A DNA stretch of 64,000 nucleotides, from the NCBI GenBank assembly GCA_046329435.1, contig JAXLUR010000003.1:496001-560000 (forward strand), read 5' to 3'. Within the stretch, counting starts at the first letter, position 1, and the number at the start of each line of letters is the position of its first letter. The DNA is from M3007 sp046329435 (GTDB lineage Bacteria; Bacteroidota; Bacteroidia; Chitinophagales; Saprospiraceae). Shown here one piece after another: positions 44,219-52,922 of the stretch. The notes beneath the pieces were generated by a model that saw only the letters and a list, made by a program, of their open reading frames with translations, ran no database searches and had not been told where the DNA came from. A program made the translations under genes and the position numbers.

Positions 44219-44554
44219 ATGAGCGACCCTATCCTCAGTCAAACCAGCTCGCTGCTTCGCGGTTCGTTCGAACTCGATCAGGCCGCTGCCCCGGCAACGG
44301 AAGCGGAATTGCTGGCCATCCTCACCGAACGCATCGCCGACATGCTCGAGCGCCAGCCCGACTACCTCATGAGCCTCCTGTACCGGCTCGACGTGCTGGA
44401 GGAAAAAATCAGGCCCGTGCTTCGCCCCGATGCCGTCGAACCCGCCCCGCTGGGCCTGGCACGCCTCGTGCTCGAACGCCAGAAACAACGCGTTTTGACC
44501 AAACTCACCATCAAACCCGATGCCCTGGAAGGTATGGACGATTGGCGCTGGTAA
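44219..44554 (+). CDS. Small conserved-looking hypothetical protein
   Basis: A 111-residue cytoplasmic protein from ATG 44219 (MSDPILSQTSSLL). It is mostly helical and acidic (TEAELLAILTERIADMLERQ, then PDYLMSLLYRLDVLEEKIRP) with a C-terminal basic helix (LARLVLERQKQRVLTKLTI) ending DDWRW. No known catalytic motif was recognised. The start is supported by a well-placed promoter whose -7 box ends five bases before it. It stands alone between a divergent T9SS gene and the acyl-CoA dehydrogenase, which has its own -7 box. Confidence 0.75.
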   Translation: MSDPILSQTSSLLRGSFELDQAAAPATEAELLAILTERIADMLERQPDYLMSLLYRLDVLEEKIRPVLRPDAVEPAPLGLARLVLERQKQRVLTKLTIKPDALEGMDDWRW

Positions 44555-44685
44555 AATCCCTGAAATTTATCCCCATTCCAAATTTCATTTTAAACCAAAG
44601 CGCCCAACTGCCTGTTTTTGAAAATTAAATTTTGCAATCGGTCGTTTTTCAGCGATTCCGGCCGACGGCAGGAACAAACTTTCTT

Positions 44686-44693
44686 TACCTTTG
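44686..44693 (+). promoter_or_regulatory. -7 box (TACCTTTG) of the glutaryl-CoA dehydrogenase gene
   Basis: TACCTTTG followed by CC, 37 bases before ATG 44731. No clear -33 TTG at the usual distance. Confidence 0.45.
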
Positions 44694-44730
44694 CCGAAAT
44701 TTTTCCTAACTAAAATCACCAGGACTTACC

Positions 44731-45951
44731 ATGCAATCCAACGGTTCTGCCTCCACCCATAGCCCCCGCACCGCCCGTGAAGACCGCTACCAGCACCACG
44801 ACTACTACGGCGTCGATGAATTGCTCTCATCCGAACACCTTATTGCGCGCGAAGCCGTGCGCGAATGGGTAAAATCGGAGGTAAGCCCCATCATCGAAGA
44901 TTACGCCAACCGCGCCGCCTGCCCGACCCACCTCTTCAAAGGCCTCGCCGAAATCGGCGCTTTCGGCCCCTCGCTCCCGGCCGAATACGGCTGCGGCGGC
45001 ATGGACGAAATCGCCTACGGCGTCATCATGCAGGAACTCGAACGCGGCGACTCCGGCGTGCGTTCCATGGCCTCCGTGCAAGGTTCGCTCGTCATGTACC
45101 CCATCTACAAATTCGGCTCCGAAGAACAACGCCGCCATTACCTGCCCAAACTGGCCAGCGGCGAAATGATCGGCTGCTTCGGCCTGACCGAACCCGACCA
45201 CGGCTCCAACCCCTCCGGCATGGTGACCAACGTCAAAGACGACGGCGACGCCTATATCCTCAACGGCGCCAAAATGTGGATCACCAACTCGCCCGTAGCC
45301 GACATCGCCGTGGTGTGGGCCAAGCGGGAAGACGGCAAGGTGATCGGTATGATCGTTGAAAAAGGTATGAAAGGGTTCTCCGCACCCGAAATTCACGGCA
45401 AATGGAGCCTCCGCGCCTCCATCACCGGCGAACTGGTGTTCGAAGACGTTCGCGTTCCCAAAAAGAACGTACTCCCCGAAGTCGTCGGCATGAAAGGCCC
45501 GCTCTCCTGCCTCTCCAAAGCCCGCTACGGCATCGCATGGGGAGTCATCGGCGCAGCGCTCGACTGCTACGATTCCGCCCTGCGCTACTCCAAGGAGCGC
45601 GTTCAGTTCGGCAGACCCATCGGCGGCTTCCAGCTGACCCAGAAAAAACTGGCCGAAATGATCACCGAGATCACCAAAGCCCAACTGCTGACCTGGCGCC
45701 TCGGCACCCTGGCCAATGCCGGCAAAGCCACCCCCGCCCAAATCTCGATGGCCAAGCGCAACAACGTCAACATGGCCCTCGAAATCGCCCGCGAAGCGCG
45801 CCAAATCCACGGCGGCATGGGCATCACCAACGAATACCCGGTCATGCGCCACATGATGAACCTCGAAACGGTGCTGACCTACGAAGGCACCCACGACATC
45901 CACCTGCTCATCACCGGCATGGACGTCACGGGGCTCGACGCGTTTAAATAG
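44731..45951 (+). CDS. gcdH: Glutaryl-CoA dehydrogenase
   Basis: A 406-residue FAD acyl-CoA dehydrogenase. The sequence follows the glutaryl-CoA dehydrogenase subgroup closely: SVQGSLVMYPIYKFGSEEQR, GCFGLTEPDHGSNPSGMVTN, ARYGIAWGVIGAALDCYDSA, RYSKERVQFGRPIGGFQLTQ, and the catalytic base Glu385 in TYEGTHDIHLLITG. It would oxidise and decarboxylate glutaryl-CoA to crotonyl-CoA in lysine/tryptophan degradation, passing electrons to ETF. The assignment over other acyl-CoA dehydrogenases rests on the YEGTHDIH motif and overall pattern. A heptamer-repeat hairpin follows the stop. Confidence 0.9.
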   Translation: MQSNGSASTHSPRTAREDRYQHHDYYGVDELLSSEHLIAREAVREWVKSEVSPIIEDYANRAACPTHLFKGLAEIGAFGPSLPAEYGCGGMDEIAYGVIMQELERGDSGVRSMASVQGSLVMYPIYKFGSEEQRRHYLPKLASGEMIGCFGLTEPDHGSNPSGMVTNVKDDGDAYILNGAKMWITNSPVADIAVVWAKREDGKVIGMIVEKGMKGFSAPEIHGKWSLRASITGELVFEDVRVPKKNVLPEVVGMKGPLSCLSKARYGIAWGVIGAALDCYDSALRYSKERVQFGRPIGGFQLTQKKLAEMITEITKAQLLTWRLGTLANAGKATPAQISMAKRNNVNMALEIAREARQIHGGMGITNEYPVMRHMMNLETVLTYEGTHDIHLLITGMDVTGLDAFK

Positions 45952-45961
45952 TGAGGAGTAA

Positions 45962-46016
45962 GGAGTGAGGAGTGAGGAGTGCCCCGCAATTGGAAACACT
46001 CATCACTCATCACTCC
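45962..46016. repeat. Heptamer-repeat hairpin after gcdH
   Basis: Three GGAGTGA-type units on the left (45962-45981) face CACTCAT-type units on the right (45997-46016); 18 of 20 positions pair around a 15-base loop. It may act as a transcript end. The rest of 46017-46207 shows no gene. Confidence 0.65.
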
Positions 46017-46207
46017 CCCTTCGCTGCTTTTGTGCGTTATTTCATCGAAAAGGGGGCATGAAAAACGAATAATCGGGCGTTAAAAGGGGAAATTTGACGT
46101 AACCGAAAGGGTTAAGTCCGTCTTAAAGGTCGTCTGACAGGAAATTTCGGCATGATTTTTCCTTTTACATGATCTGCGACATGACTTTTCAAAACATCAG
46201 ACAACAT

Positions 46208-47386
46208 ATGTTTTTTGAGAACAACTTAATCAGACGCTTCCTTGCAGCTGTGCTGTTTTTGCCCCTCGTATCAGCGGCGCAAGCCCAGGAGAGCGTAGTG
46301 ATCAAACTCGTCAACCCCTCTTTTGAGGACCTGCCCAAATGCTGCGAAGCGCCCACCGGCTGGTACAACTGCGGCAATGCCAATGAAACGCCGCCCGACA
46401 TCCAGCCCGGCACGTTTTCCGTGACCAAAGCGCCCAGCCACGGCGAAACCTATGTAGGCCTCGTCGTACGCGACAACGATACCTGGGAAGGCATCGCGCA
46501 GCGCCTCAGCCGCCCGCTCGAAGCCGGCAAATGCTACGAATGGAGCCTCGATGTCTGCCGCGCAGAGTTGTACCTGAGTTTCAGCCGCACCACTGGCGAA
46601 CAGGTCAACTACGTCACGCCCGCCAAACTCCGCATCTGGGGCGGCGCCGGCTACTGCGACAAACGCGAACTCCTGTACGAAACGGCGCTCATCACCAACA
46701 ACCGCTGGATCAGCACCACCATGCGCCTCCAGCCGAAAACGGAAGGCCTGTCCTTTATTTTTATCGAGGCTTATTTCAAAACGCCCACGCCTTTTCCCTA
46801 CAACGGAAACATCCTGATCGACAACGCTTCGCCCATCCGCGAAGTGCCCTGCGCACAAAAACCGCCCGTTGCAGCCCTGCCCACCGCTCAACCCAAAACA
46901 GTGCCGCGTTCGCCCACGCCGGCTACGGTAAAAACTACACCGACCACGCCCAAACCGCGCACGGATACCACTGTAAGGACAACTGCGCCGCCCACCGTGG
47001 TGACCAATAAAATGGATCGGAAAAACCTGCGGAAAGGCTCCATCATCCGGCTCAACAACATCTACTTCGACGCCGACAAGTATGCAATCACCGACCGCAG
47101 CCTGCCCGCCCTCGAAGAGGTGTACAACTTCCTGGCCAACAACCCCGACGTGTCGGTGGAGATCGGCGGCCATACCAACAGCCGCCCCTCCGAGGATTTT
47201 GCCAACTCCCTCTCCACCAACCGCGCCAAAGCGGTGGCCGACTGGCTGATCAGCAAAGGCATTGCAGCCAACCGCGTGCAGTTCAAAGGATATGGCAAAA
47301 AATATCCCATCGAATCGAACTACACCGAGGAAGGTCGTATGAAAAACCAGCGCGTAGAGGTTAAAATATTGAGTATCAACGGGTAA
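46208..47386 (+). CDS. OmpA-family peptidoglycan-binding protein
   Basis: A 392-residue protein from ATG 46208 (MFFENNLIRRFLAAVLFLPL, signal cleaved near AAQAQ). Residues about 30-215 form a jelly-roll-like domain beginning KLVNPSFEDLPKCCEAPTGW, a module often found before OmpA domains in Bacteroidota. A Pro/Thr-rich linker (TPATVKTTPTTPKPRTDTT) leads to the OmpA domain (about 280-392): NIYFDADKYAITDRSLPALE, VEIGGHTNSRPSEDFANSLS, TNRAKAVADWLISKGI. It would tie the outer membrane to peptidoglycan, with an extra domain that may bind sugar. Confidence 0.88.
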   Translation: MFFENNLIRRFLAAVLFLPLVSAAQAQESVVIKLVNPSFEDLPKCCEAPTGWYNCGNANETPPDIQPGTFSVTKAPSHGETYVGLVVRDNDTWEGIAQRLSRPLEAGKCYEWSLDVCRAELYLSFSRTTGEQVNYVTPAKLRIWGGAGYCDKRELLYETALITNNRWISTTMRLQPKTEGLSFIFIEAYFKTPTPFPYNGNILIDNASPIREVPCAQKPPVAALPTAQPKTVPRSPTPATVKTTPTTPKPRTDTTVRTTAPPTVVTNKMDRKNLRKGSIIRLNNIYFDADKYAITDRSLPALEEVYNFLANNPDVSVEIGGHTNSRPSEDFANSLSTNRAKAVADWLISKGIAANRVQFKGYGKKYPIESNYTEEGRMKNQRVEVKILSING

Positions 47387-47403
47387 AGCACTCGTTTTTT
47401 TAC

Positions 47404-47443
47404 AAAAAAAGCGCCCGGGATGGTTGTCCCGGGCGCTTTTTTT
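47404..47443. terminator. Bidirectional terminator
   Basis: Stem AAGCGCCCGGGA/TCCCGGGCGCTT with seven A on one side and seven T on the other, between the stop of the OmpA-family gene (+) and the stop of the convergent barrel gene (-). Confidence 0.88.
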
Positions 47444-47460
47444 AATGGGACCGGCCGTCT

Positions 47461-48117
47461 TTACAAACGGTGCAGGTAGGCGACACCCAACATCACCGAA
47501 CTCACACGGGCGTCCACGTTGCTGTGGGCCGAATAGTTGTTCAGGCCGTATTGCATACGCCCTTCGACGCGCAAACGACTGACCGGATCGAGCGAAAACT
47601 GCACCCCCAGTCCGCCGTCGGCAGCATACAGCGTACGGTTGTACAAACCGTTGTCCAGCTCGATGGGCGAGGTCGAGGTATGATGTTCGCCGTTCTCCGT
47701 GATGCTGGAGCGGCGCCTTGCACGGCCCAGATAACCAACAGTGGCGCCACCCGTCAGGTAGAAAGCGCGCATTTTTTTAAACGGGTATAATTCAATCATC
47801 AGGCTGCCTTCCCAGTACTGGTAGCGTTCGCGGTAAACGCCCGTGCTGGTCATGTCGGGGAAAGTCAGGCCGTCCAGTTTACCGGCTTTGACCTGCGTCC
47901 CGAGCTCGGTACGAATGCCCGCCCAGGGCGCAAGGCGCCAGTCGACGAGCGCGGCGTAGCGCCAGCCAAGTGCGGGATCGAGCCCGGCATCTACATCAAG
48001 TGAGTGGATTTGCCACTTCCAGTACGACAACCCGGCGCTGCCGGAAACCCCGAGATAGACCTGGCCGAAGGAAGCGGTGCAAAAGCATGCGAATAAACAG
48101 ATGAACAGGTATTTCAT
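47461..48117 (-). CDS. Outer-membrane beta-barrel protein
   Basis: A 218-residue protein from ATG 48117, which starts a signal peptide (MKYLFICLFACFCTASFGQ). Upstream in-frame codons lie inside the neighbouring gene and give a Cys/Arg/Pro-rich sequence not expected in a protein. The mature part shows alternating strands (VYLGVSGSAGLSYWKWQIH; AFYLTGGATVGYLGRARRRS; LRVEGRMQYGLNNYS) of an eight-stranded, PorT-like barrel ending AYLHRL. Function is unknown. It lies 97 bp after the T9SS gene on the same strand. Confidence 0.7.
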   Translation of the reverse strand: MKYLFICLFACFCTASFGQVYLGVSGSAGLSYWKWQIHSLDVDAGLDPALGWRYAALVDWRLAPWAGIRTELGTQVKAGKLDGLTFPDMTSTGVYRERYQYWEGSLMIELYPFKKMRAFYLTGGATVGYLGRARRRSSITENGEHHTSTSPIELDNGLYNRTLYAADGGLGVQFSLDPVSRLRVEGRMQYGLNNYSAHSNVDARVSSVMLGVAYLHRL

Positions 48118-48214
48118 ATCGTCTGATGTATTGGTTGATTGATCTGTATATGGGGCAAGGTAAATAGTTTGATCGAAAGAGCGGCGCACTCCAGGTGCGG
48201 AAGGGCAGGCGGGT

Positions 48215-49750
48215 TCACTGACCCTTGACGGCTTTTGCCGAATGCACCCTGCCGGCCTGCTGCCATTGCAACCAGTACACGCCGGCGGGCCAGGAGACAG
48301 TGGGAAGATCCAGCGCAGCCTGTTCATTAATGTCGAAAACGCCCATTTGCCGGCCCAGGCCGTCGAACACCTGCAAGACGCCGGCAGCGCCCGGCAGCTC
48401 GACATGCAGTGTATGAACAAAGGGATTGGGCGCCAGTTTCCAGCTGGCTACATCGGCAGGTGTGTTTGCGTCGAGGGCTTCATTGACAAAATCATACACC
48501 ACCGTGCTGTCGCGGTAGTACACCAGGAATTTGTCTTTCAGCCCTTCCTGATGATCGAGCAAGCCCTGACGGGCGCCGGGAAACTGGTAGAGCAACTGCC
48601 CGTCGGCGCGAAGCACCGCGACGCTGGTCTCGTTGGACGCCGAGAGGTAACTGAACCAATATTCGAGCTGCCCGCCCTCGGAAAAGTGATTGCGGCTTAC
48701 GCCTTCATACCAGAAATGGCCGTAGGAGGCAGGTACATCAAACGATTGAATCAGTTGAAAACCAGCGTCGTAGCACAACAACGGATTGCCGTCGCCCGAT
48801 TGTTTGCAAAGAAAAACCGCTTCCTCTACGCCGGCCAGCCGGCGGGTGGCCTGACCGGGCAAGGTAGCCACCAGGGTCAGCGTCTGGGGTTCGAACAATT
48901 GCGTTTCGAGGGCGTCGGGCGAATTGTAACGCACAACGGCAAGGTAGTCCGGATGCTGGTGGAAAGTGCTGATCGCGGCGTAAAAACAGGGCAGTTCGAA
49001 CAGCGAAAGACCATCTTCACGAACGATCCGGCAAGTCCGCTGGTTCGGCCCTTCCGCCTCCCAGGTGACCCCGAAGAACTCCGTGAGGCTGTCGGCGTTG
49101 AAATAGGTTTGAGAGACAAAATCGAGGTAGTTGAACTGCGGCAGGGCCAGATCGACGATTTTGAGCAGGTTGTGGCCGGCATCGTAAAAATGGAAGCCGT
49201 TGAAGCCCCCGTAGGCCTTGTGCGCCACGAAGCGCTCGCCGCCGAATTCGAACCATTTGCGTTCGACCACCTGCTGGTACCCGTAGTCGTGTTCCATCAG
49301 CAGTCCGGGCACACTCCACACCGTCGAGCCGGTCAGCAGTTTGAGCGGCTGGCCAGGCAAGGGCAGCCATTTGCCGGCGCCGGGAAGGTTGAGCGGGGCG
49401 TTGTTTTCATCTTCGAGCCGGGCGCCGAACACGTCTTCGCCATCGGCCCCCCAGCCGTAGATCACGTCCAGGTCGGGGTCGGCGTCAACAAGGTTTTCCG
49501 ACAACAAATGAAACCCGCAGCTGATGGAGGAGTTGCCCGCATCGGTCAGGTATTTGTTTTTGAACAAACTGTGGTCGGCGTGAAAAAGGGTTACCCGGCA
49601 GGAATCGTCGAGCACATAGGCTTCGCCCGAGGCATCGAGTATGGTCCGGTGAAGAGAAGCCGAAGGGTAGCGGTGTTCGCGTTGCAACTGGGCAGACGCG
49701 GCGGTGGCGGCTAAAAATACAGGCAGGAAAAGAGCAAGCGACTTGGTCAT
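48215..49750 (-). CDS. T9SS type A sorting-domain protein
   Basis: A 511-residue secreted protein from ATG 49750 (signal MTKSLALFLPVFLAATAASA). The body contains repeated strand units (YPSASLHRTILDASGEAYVL; GVSRNHFSEGGQLEYWFSYL) suggesting a beta-propeller. The last ~80 residues are a type A sorting domain: WKLAPNPFVHTLHVELPG, LQVFDGLGRQMGVFDIN and WPAGVYWLQWQQAGRVHSAK. It should cross the outer membrane through T9SS and be released or anchored. No enzymatic motif was seen. Confidence 0.83.
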   Translation of the reverse strand: MTKSLALFLPVFLAATAASAQLQREHRYPSASLHRTILDASGEAYVLDDSCRVTLFHADHSLFKNKYLTDAGNSSISCGFHLLSENLVDADPDLDVIYGWGADGEDVFGARLEDENNAPLNLPGAGKWLPLPGQPLKLLTGSTVWSVPGLLMEHDYGYQQVVERKWFEFGGERFVAHKAYGGFNGFHFYDAGHNLLKIVDLALPQFNYLDFVSQTYFNADSLTEFFGVTWEAEGPNQRTCRIVREDGLSLFELPCFYAAISTFHQHPDYLAVVRYNSPDALETQLFEPQTLTLVATLPGQATRRLAGVEEAVFLCKQSGDGNPLLCYDAGFQLIQSFDVPASYGHFWYEGVSRNHFSEGGQLEYWFSYLSASNETSVAVLRADGQLLYQFPGARQGLLDHQEGLKDKFLVYYRDSTVVYDFVNEALDANTPADVASWKLAPNPFVHTLHVELPGAAGVLQVFDGLGRQMGVFDINEQAALDLPTVSWPAGVYWLQWQQAGRVHSAKAVKGQ

Positions 49751-50056
49751 TGTGAAAAGGAATAAGAAGGTGAACGAATAGGATTGAATCAAAGATGCAA
49801 CAAACTGCCCATGCGTTGTTTGAAACAGGCCGTCCGGCCCAATTCTTTCGCGAATTGCCAACAGTTGACAGTTCAGCAGCGCCGGCTCCGTCAAATCGTC
49901 ATTAAAACACCGCTGTTTCTGTAAAATTGGCCTTTTTTTGCTGCGTCATCTGTCATAATTTCAGCCACAGCCCCTTTGCGCGGGATTGGTCAAAAATTTG
50001 CCGGCCCGCTATCACAACCATTCAAGATCCCTGCAAAAAAAGGAACAATACCACTC
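49751..50056. other. Divergent intergenic region (T9SS protein / clpB)
   Basis: About 300 bases without a credible gene. TGGTCAAAAATTTGC at 49987-50001 has the GG and GC spacing of a sigma-54 site but a weak -24 half. No clear TAnnTTTG box was found. Confidence 0.4.
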
Positions 50057-52699
50057 ATGACATACGATAACTTCACTGTAAAAGCCCAGGAAGCCATCCT
50101 CCAGGCCCAGCAGATTGCCGCCGGTTACGAACAGCAAAATGTCGATACCGCGCACCTGCTCAAGGGCCTGCTTGCTGTCGACGACAGCATCACCGACTTT
50201 CTGTTGAAAAAAGCGGGCGTCAACCTGCCGCGATTCGAACAAGACCTCGACAAACTGGTCTGGGAAACTCCGCGCGTACAGGGCGCCGACAAACAATACC
50301 TCACCGGCGAGGCCAACAAAGCCGTCGCCGCGGCCAAAAGCCTGTTGAAAGACTTCGGCGACGAATACATTTCCATTGAACTCATGGTGCTCGGCATCGC
50401 CAAGGGCGCCGACAAAACCGCCCGCCTCCTGCGCGAAAACGGCGCCACCTTCGAAGTGCTCAGCACCGCTGTCAAGGAACTGCGCAAAGGCCGAAAAGTG
50501 ACCGAGCAAAGCACCGAGATGGTGTTCAATGCCCTGCAGAAATACGCCGTCAACCTCACCGAAATGGCCGAAAACGGCAAACTCGACCCGGTCATCGGGC
50601 GCGACGAGGAGATCCGCCGCGTGCTGCACATCCTGAGCCGCCGCAAGAAAAACAACCCGGTTATCATCGGCGATCCCGGCGTCGGCAAAACGGCCATTGT
50701 GGAAGGCATCGCCTGGCGCATCATTCGCCACGACGTGCCCGAAAACCTGCAATCGAAAAAAATCTTCTCGCTCGATATGTCGGCCCTCATCGCCGGCGCC
50801 AAGTACAAGGGCGAATTCGAAGAACGCCTCAAAGCCGTCATCAAGGAAGTTGTTGACTCGAACGAACAGGTCATCCTGTTCATCGACGAAATCCATACCC
50901 TCGTGGGCGCCGGCGGCGGCCAGGGCGCCATGGATGCCGCCAACATCCTCAAACCTGCCCTCGCCCGTGGCGAACTGCGCACCATCGGCGCCACCACGCT
51001 CGACGAATACCAGAAATATTTCGAATCCGACAAAGCCCTCGAACGCCGCTTCCAGTCGGTGTACGTCGACGAACCCAGCCTCGAAGACACCATCTCCATC
51101 CTGCGCGGCATCCGCGAGAAATACGAGAATTACCACAAAGTGCAAATCCTCGACGAGGCGGTGATCGCCGCCGCCGAACTCTCGCACCGCTACATCACCG
51201 AACGCAAATTGCCCGACAAGGCCATCGACCTGATCGACGAGGCCGCTGCCAAATTGCGCCTCGAACTGGATTCGGTGCCCGAGGAAATCGACGAACTCGA
51301 CCGCAAACTCCGCCAGCTCGAAATCGAACGCGAAGCCATCAAACGCGAAAACGACGAGCGCAAACTCACGGCGATGAACAAGCAGATCGAGGACCTGCGC
51401 GAAAAACTCGACGGCCTGCGCACCAAGTGGCAATCGGAGAAAGAAGTCGTCGAATCCATCCAGACAGCCAAGCAAAAACTGGAAGAACTCCAGATCCGCT
51501 ACCAACGCGCCGAACGCGAAGGCAACCTCGAAGAAGCCTCGAAAATTAAATTCGACGACATCCCCAAACAGGAGGCTTTCCTCAAAGCCGCCGAAGACAA
51601 ACTGGCCGGACTGGCGCCCGAAAACCGCATGACCACCCAGACGGTCACCGCCAACGATGTTGCCGATGTGGTGGCGCGCTGGACGGGCATTCCGGTCTCC
51701 AAAATGATGCAGTCGGAACGCGAACGCCTCCTGCACCTCGAAGCCGAACTGCACAAACGCGTCATCGGTCAAAACGAAGCCGTGGAAGCCGTATCGGATG
51801 CCATTCGCCGCAACCGCGCCGGCCTGAGCGACCCCGACAAACCTATCGGCTCCTTCATCTTCTGCGGCCCCACCGGCGTGGGCAAAACCGAACTGGCCAA
51901 GGCGCTCGCCGAGGTGCTGTTCGACGATGAAAAAGCCATCACCCGCATCGATATGTCGGAATATCAGGAACGCCATGCCGTGAGCCGGCTCGTGGGCGCC
52001 CCCCCCGGCTATGTGGGCTACGACGAAGGCGGCCAGCTGACCGAAGCCGTCCGCCGGCGCCCGTACTCCATCGTGCTGCTCGACGAGATCGAAAAAGCGC
52101 ACCCCGACGTATTCAATATCCTGCTCCAGGTGCTCGACGACGGCCGCCTCACCGACAACAAAGGGCGCACTGCCAACTTTAAAAACACGATCATCATCAT
52201 GACGTCCAACCTGGCTTCCGACAAAATCATGGAAGCTTTCGAAGACTTCGACAGTATGCCGGAAAAACGCCAGCACGAAGTGTTCGATACCGCCAAATCA
52301 GAGGTCATGGACGCCCTCAAACAAAACCTGCGGCCCGAGTTCCTCAACAGGATCGACGAGGTGATCGTGTTCCACCCGCTGCAAAAAGATCAGGTGGGCC
52401 TCATCCTCGACATTCTCCTGAAAGACATCCGGGAAATGCTCGAACGCCAGGAACTTTCCCTCGAGGTCAGTAAAACGGCGGCCAAACTGCTTGTCGAGCA
52501 CGGCTTCGATCCGCAATTCGGCGCTCGCCCGCTCAAACGCACCCTGCAGCGCGAACTGGTCAATGAACTGGCCAAACACGTGCTGGCCGGCGATTATGTC
52601 AAAGGCGATACCGTGCTGATCGACACCGACGCAGCAGGCCTGGTGTTCGGCCGGAAAATGCTGATGAACGGGAAGGAAGTAGTAACGAAATCGCTGTAG
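50057..52699 (+). CDS. clpB: Protein disaggregase ClpB
   Basis: An 880-residue Hsp100 disaggregase from ATG 50057 (MTYDNFTVKAQEAILQAQQI). It has the N-terminal Clp repeat domain, NBD1 with Walker A GDPGVGKTAIVEG and Walker B ILFIDEIHTLVG, and the coiled-coil M domain (LDRKLRQLEIEREAIKREND). NBD2 has Walker A GPTGVGKTELAKAL and Walker B VLLDEIEKAHPDV. The C-terminal domain contains LVEHGFDPQFGARPLKRTLQ. The M domain marks it as ClpB rather than ClpA/C. It threads aggregated proteins for refolding with DnaK and small heat-shock proteins. Confidence 0.98.
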   Translation: MTYDNFTVKAQEAILQAQQIAAGYEQQNVDTAHLLKGLLAVDDSITDFLLKKAGVNLPRFEQDLDKLVWETPRVQGADKQYLTGEANKAVAAAKSLLKDFGDEYISIELMVLGIAKGADKTARLLRENGATFEVLSTAVKELRKGRKVTEQSTEMVFNALQKYAVNLTEMAENGKLDPVIGRDEEIRRVLHILSRRKKNNPVIIGDPGVGKTAIVEGIAWRIIRHDVPENLQSKKIFSLDMSALIAGAKYKGEFEERLKAVIKEVVDSNEQVILFIDEIHTLVGAGGGQGAMDAANILKPALARGELRTIGATTLDEYQKYFESDKALERRFQSVYVDEPSLEDTISILRGIREKYENYHKVQILDEAVIAAAELSHRYITERKLPDKAIDLIDEAAAKLRLELDSVPEEIDELDRKLRQLEIEREAIKRENDERKLTAMNKQIEDLREKLDGLRTKWQSEKEVVESIQTAKQKLEELQIRYQRAEREGNLEEASKIKFDDIPKQEAFLKAAEDKLAGLAPENRMTTQTVTANDVADVVARWTGIPVSKMMQSERERLLHLEAELHKRVIGQNEAVEAVSDAIRRNRAGLSDPDKPIGSFIFCGPTGVGKTELAKALAEVLFDDEKAITRIDMSEYQERHAVSRLVGAPPGYVGYDEGGQLTEAVRRRPYSIVLLDEIEKAHPDVFNILLQVLDDGRLTDNKGRTANFKNTIIIMTSNLASDKIMEAFEDFDSMPEKRQHEVFDTAKSEVMDALKQNLRPEFLNRIDEVIVFHPLQKDQVGLILDILLKDIREMLERQELSLEVSKTAAKLLVEHGFDPQFGARPLKRTLQRELVNELAKHVLAGDYVKGDTVLIDTDAAGLVFGRKMLMNGKEVVTKSL

Positions 52700-52734
52700 C
52701 GCAAATCCTCCCGGCGCTCAACCAGTTTTTGCCC

Positions 52735-52772
52735 TGACCGGATTGTTCACAATATGCCGAACAATCCGGTCA
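52735..52772. repeat. 14-bp perfect hairpin after clpB
   Basis: TGACCGGATTGTTC (52735-52748) and its inverse (52759-52772) with a 10-base loop, 35 bases after the clpB stop. Only a short AATTCTT follows, so it may be a weak terminator. A second GC-rich inverted pair, CAGGGCC/GGCCCTG, lies at 52780-52821. Confidence 0.6.
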
Positions 52773-52922
52773 AATTCTTCAGGGCCTCTGCCACAGGTTT
52801 CACTTTGCCAACACGGCCCTGCTGGAAGGGGAGAAGCAGGAGAATGCAGCCTTACCGAAAAATAAATTATCAAAAAACAGCGTCAGTCCTGCCGCCCGCA
52901 GGCCAACAGCAAGGGCTTGCAC

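Noticed and set aside
45952..46016. Short regular repeats considered as a CRISPR remnant
   Set aside because: Units are seven bases with no unique spacers and form one hairpin; no cas gene is nearby.
48118..48420. Extension of the barrel gene at 47461 to a start at 48420
   Set aside because: The added sequence is Cys/Arg/Pro-rich, overlaps the T9SS gene, and the signal peptide starts at 48117.
50012..52276. A 754-codon minus-strand frame opposite clpB
   Set aside because: A shadow of clpB codon bias; the product is Phe/Val/Asp-repetitive without domain features.
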